A stretch of 64,000 nt of DNA, taken from assembly GCF_958979055.1 (NCBI RefSeq), contig NC_084892.1, forward strand, positions 3,303,501-3,367,500, in the 5' to 3' direction. The position numbers and the translations under genes were made by a program. The notes below the pieces were generated by a model that saw nothing but the letters and a program-made list of their open reading frames with translations, ran no database searches and was not told where the DNA came from. The stretch comes from Alnus glutinosa (Eukaryota > Streptophyta > Magnoliopsida > Fagales > Betulaceae). Shown here in pieces: positions 60,878-64,000 of this stretch; the first letter of the stretch is position 1, and the number at the start of each line of letters is the position of its first letter.

Positions 60878-63500
60878 ATTATTTTTGTTATCTATTCTTT
60901 ATTATATCTCTATACGATTATACCCCCTTTTTATTTTATTTTGACATGTAATTATTTTAAGAGCACTGGGACGTCACATAGGGCTGGAATAATTTTAAAG
61001 CGGAAATGAATATCCTAACCTAATTAACCACCTATAAAATTCATAACTGGAGTACATGGTACAGGAGTAATCACCATCCTTTCAGAACAATTTGATGGAA
61101 CTATGTAATGTTAATAGGGGGGCAACAATTGAATGGATACTCTAAGTAATCCCCAACAAAAGTGGAAAGCTAGCTGCTTTCGTTCTTTTCCTTTCTTAGC
61201 TTTCCATATAATATTATCAATTTTTATTTCAAATAAAATAAATATTATTTATTTTATAGTTAAAATTTAAAGTTGATATATCTAACGATATATATAATCT
61301 CATATATACTATTTAAATTTTTAAAAGACATACTAACATTAACTTTATATAAACCGTTTGTTTAGAATAAAAAAAAAAAACCTTAATATAAACCGTACGC
61401 TAAACGCACCAACTTCATATAGACCTGTCATTGTTGAATGTTGTAAGCAATTACGTACGTTAGTAAAGTACTATTTGAGAATTAAATATTTTCTAGAATA
61501 TCCTAGAGTGTCTTTTTCCTCCAAAGCCTTTGCAAATACGGGGTGATTCTGATTTCAATCCGACTATCATAGCCTAATTAATTAGTCAGCGTAAGGTCCT
61601 GGACTTCCAATCTTGCAATTAGTCAAGTTCTTCAATTAAGTAAGCCCCAAGTAATTAATATTCAAATATATATATATATATACATAGTTGACGCCTTGGC
61701 GATCATTATTACGTCCACCTATCGCGAATAATTTTTTTTTTTTTAAATAATCGGAAAACGGCATTTTAAAAAAGTAGATGATTGTCCCAAACGTGGTCTT
61801 TCTGTCCAAACGCCAAACCCCTAAAAGATGTTTAGACCAAGTCAAGCAAAAAGAAATGAGGACAAAATAAAATAGAAGGAAAAGATAAACAACAAGGTGG
61901 ATTCTATCAAAATTTAATTTAGAGGGGTCGGGCTGCAATGATTTTTTTTTTTTTTTGGAGATAATTGTTAATAAAGTTGTTATTATTATTATTATAAAAA
62001 AAATTAAAATTAAAATTAAAACCTTAGGAGTACTGATAAACCTAATATATATATATATACATATACTCGGCTAGCCTAGGTTAGAAAAATGCATTAGGGA
62101 GCCTATGATTTGGGTCGGGTAAGAAATATGCATTAAGGAGCACAGATAATGAGGTCTGACTACTTAGAAGGAGTCCTGATAATTCGATCAGTCGTATCAA
62201 CATAATGATCGCACGAAGAACGTCAAATTGTGGCACAAAGAAAAACATGTCCATGATTTCATCGCAAATGTCTTGTTATTCCAAAACGAGGAATCTAACT
62301 ATGTCCATAAGTTGTCAATGACAATTGAATTCAGCACACGGCACTTGGTACCTTATTGCAGCCATAAACTACCAAGAAGTGAAGAGAATTTGGCACCATG
62401 CTTGGCCAGAGTCTTACTCCATCAGCGAACGACGTATCGACACTTGGACAAAGTCGCCCCCTATAATGTTCCAATTAATTAAGAAGAGGATACATAACCA
62501 TGATTCAAAGTAGATCATCTTAACCATTCTCATACGCAACCTAAACTCTCTTTCTTAGAGCCATACACTATTTGCTTAATTTTGTTAACTTAGCCATCGA
62601 TCAAAGAGTTTTTTCATCGGCAACTCCTAGCAAGTTTCCGATTGTTTCTACCCCTTTTCACAAGCATCAATTGACTGAATGTGACTGTGCCGCGATCAAA
62701 TGCATTCTCAAAGAATTTTAGGGGGTATGACATATATCCATAACTTTCGTAGCAGCTAGCCCAGCCTGGCTTGTGGGGAATTGAAGGAGACCGTCTCTTT
62801 CTCCATAGACTTTCTTCAACTCACTCGTGTAAAATGTATCCATGCCATTGTCTAGAAAATGGCCCACCCACCACGTCTTATTACCAATTTCCAACGGAAG
62901 CACATGGGCTGAGATTTTACTGTGTGCATGTGTCCGAACCCGAGTAATTTCTAAGCAATTTAGACAGTAAAAGTAATCGTATTCTTATGGAATTCAAAAA
63001 CTTTGAACCCGAGTAGTTTGTAAGCAATTCAGACAGTAAAAGTAACCGAATTCTTATGGAAACTCAAAAACTTACGTGGACGTATGAGCTCCATATTAGT
63101 TCTTTTAAATTTGCTCAAGGAATTACTAGTAATTAGGACCGTAAAATTGTTGAAAGATCTCAATCCAATTAGGATCGGGATCGAGCTTGTCGTTGGGGCT
63201 CCTTGTGACATTATTTTTGTTTTCGATTTTCTTTTTCACAAGTGAAATTTCACACTAGTTCTGTTAGAAAATTAGGAATTGGCTTAGGTGCATGCTGTAA
63301 AAAAAAAAATTGCAGCATGTATTTTGTAGTTTTTTCAACGGCTCAAATTTAATTTCAAGTTTTTCATAAGAAAGATGGAGAAATAAATTGATTCTAATTA
63401 GTTTTAGAACACTTAAGCCAAATCCAAAAAAATTGATAGAAAGATAGATGACAAGATTTTCTTAGGATTTGGACAAATCTCATGGAGCTTATTGAAAAAA
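60878..63500. repeat. Intergenic with a 69-bp tandem pair
   Basis: A 69-bp segment beginning GAACCCGAGTAATTTCTAAG at 62936 is repeated at 63005 with about ten differences. (AT)n tracts lie near 61665-61682 and 62046-62060. Frames at 62228-62482 (plus) and 62718-62903 (minus) are open but show no domain I can name. No gene is supported. Confidence 0.5.
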
Positions 63501-63671
63501 GAGTAATGCTTCATACTACACATTCATTTCACTGGAATGATATGGCAGTGTTCATCAGCTTTTGAATATTTTTTGTTTAACAATGGTTAATTCAAGGCCT
63601 GATGAACACTGTCACATTAGCCTAATGAAACAAGGGTGCATGAGATGGAAGTGAAGTATGTAACATTAATC
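63501..63671. mobile_element. Mutator-type MITE, relative of the one at 46870
   Basis: A 171-bp foldback with ends GAGTAATGCTTCATAC and the complement of GATTAATGTTACATAC, and an inner inverted pair around GCAGTGTTCATCAG. The 9-mer TTGAAAAAA flanks it exactly (63492-63500 and 63672-63680). Confidence 0.88.
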
Positions 63672-63680
63672 TTGAAAAAA

Positions 63681-64000
63681 ATAGATCATAATAAACACAA
63701 TTTGACACCGATTGAAAATTCAAGGTGGTTGGCATGATAATTTTTCTTAATTTTATTTGTATCAAATTGGCCATTCTCCCAAAGTGGGGCTGGGAGGGCC
63801 TTCCTAGCTCCCAAACAAATTTGTTAAAACAAAATAGTATATTTAGGGTTTTTTGTTTTTTTTTTTGTTTTAAAAAAGAACTTAATTATATATGATGGCC
63901 CTCTTAATTTTTTTTTTTAAAAAATAAAAAATAAAAAAATTGATGCAGTACTCCGACCCTTCTAGAATTAAATAATATGCATGTGATTCATATGAAACTT
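63681..64000. other. Right edge, AT-rich intergenic
   Basis: AT-rich with poly-T tracts near 63848 and 63910. Nothing recognised. Confidence 0.4.

Noticed and set aside
62228-62903. Small genes of 60-84 codons on either strand
   Set aside because: No domain, no conserved pattern and no splice structure; treated as chance frames.

Overview
The window looks like nuclear DNA of a flowering plant, most likely a woody eudicot. It is AT-rich, has short exons with plant-type introns, shows plant-specific families (S40-type senescence regulator, plant SNX1), and is full of plant transposon types: Ty1/copia, Cassandra TRIM, hAT, Mutator, CACTA and Harbinger-like elements, L1 LINEs and a tRNA-derived SINE. 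The species cannot be named from the sequence.

Host genes. There are five. Four are read from the minus strand. (1) 722-3662 holds exons 1-4 of a cholesterol-oxidase-like GMC oxidoreductase; the rest would lie off the left edge. (2) 22089-28786 is its complete paralogue: nine exons, 1197 codons in one frame, with GMC oxidoreductase, a middle domain, an alpha/beta hydrolase and a C-terminal membrane anchor. (3) 29976-31636 is a three-exon gene for a small, probably plastid protein of unknown function. (4) 32916-40039 is SNX1, ten exons, 400 aa, a retromer-linked sorting nexin. (5) 45564-46196, plus strand, is a one-exon S40/DUF584 senescence-regulator gene.

Transposon landscape. The 25 kb between the two GMC copies is almost wholly repeats. 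Its centre is a 12-kb composite: a non-autonomous hAT-like element (8388-20379, perfect 8-bp target duplication) that carries what looks like a captured piece of a MYB first exon and was later split by a young, whole-looking Ty1/copia element (13320-20351, near-identical LTRs, 5-bp target duplication). Other hAT-like elements with strongly biased subterminal repeats lie at 6550, 20821, 53030, 58391 and 59056. L1 fragments sit in an intron of the complete GMC gene, in an intron of SNX1, and downstream of the S40 gene. From 50.8 to 54.3 kb there is a cluster of related terminal-inverted-repeat elements, one of which carries an ankyrin-repeat coding fragment. Tandem arrays lie at 3938-4935 and 55461-56715. 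The last 10 kb has small MITEs and no gene I can support.

The most unusual host feature is the GMC/hydrolase fusion enzyme, with a ferredoxin-like four-cysteine motif and a cysteine in the hydrolase nucleophile position, present as a diverged tandem pair. The most unusual mobile features are the two gene-fragment captures. All coordinates and splice sites were read by eye; no database search or alignment program was run.
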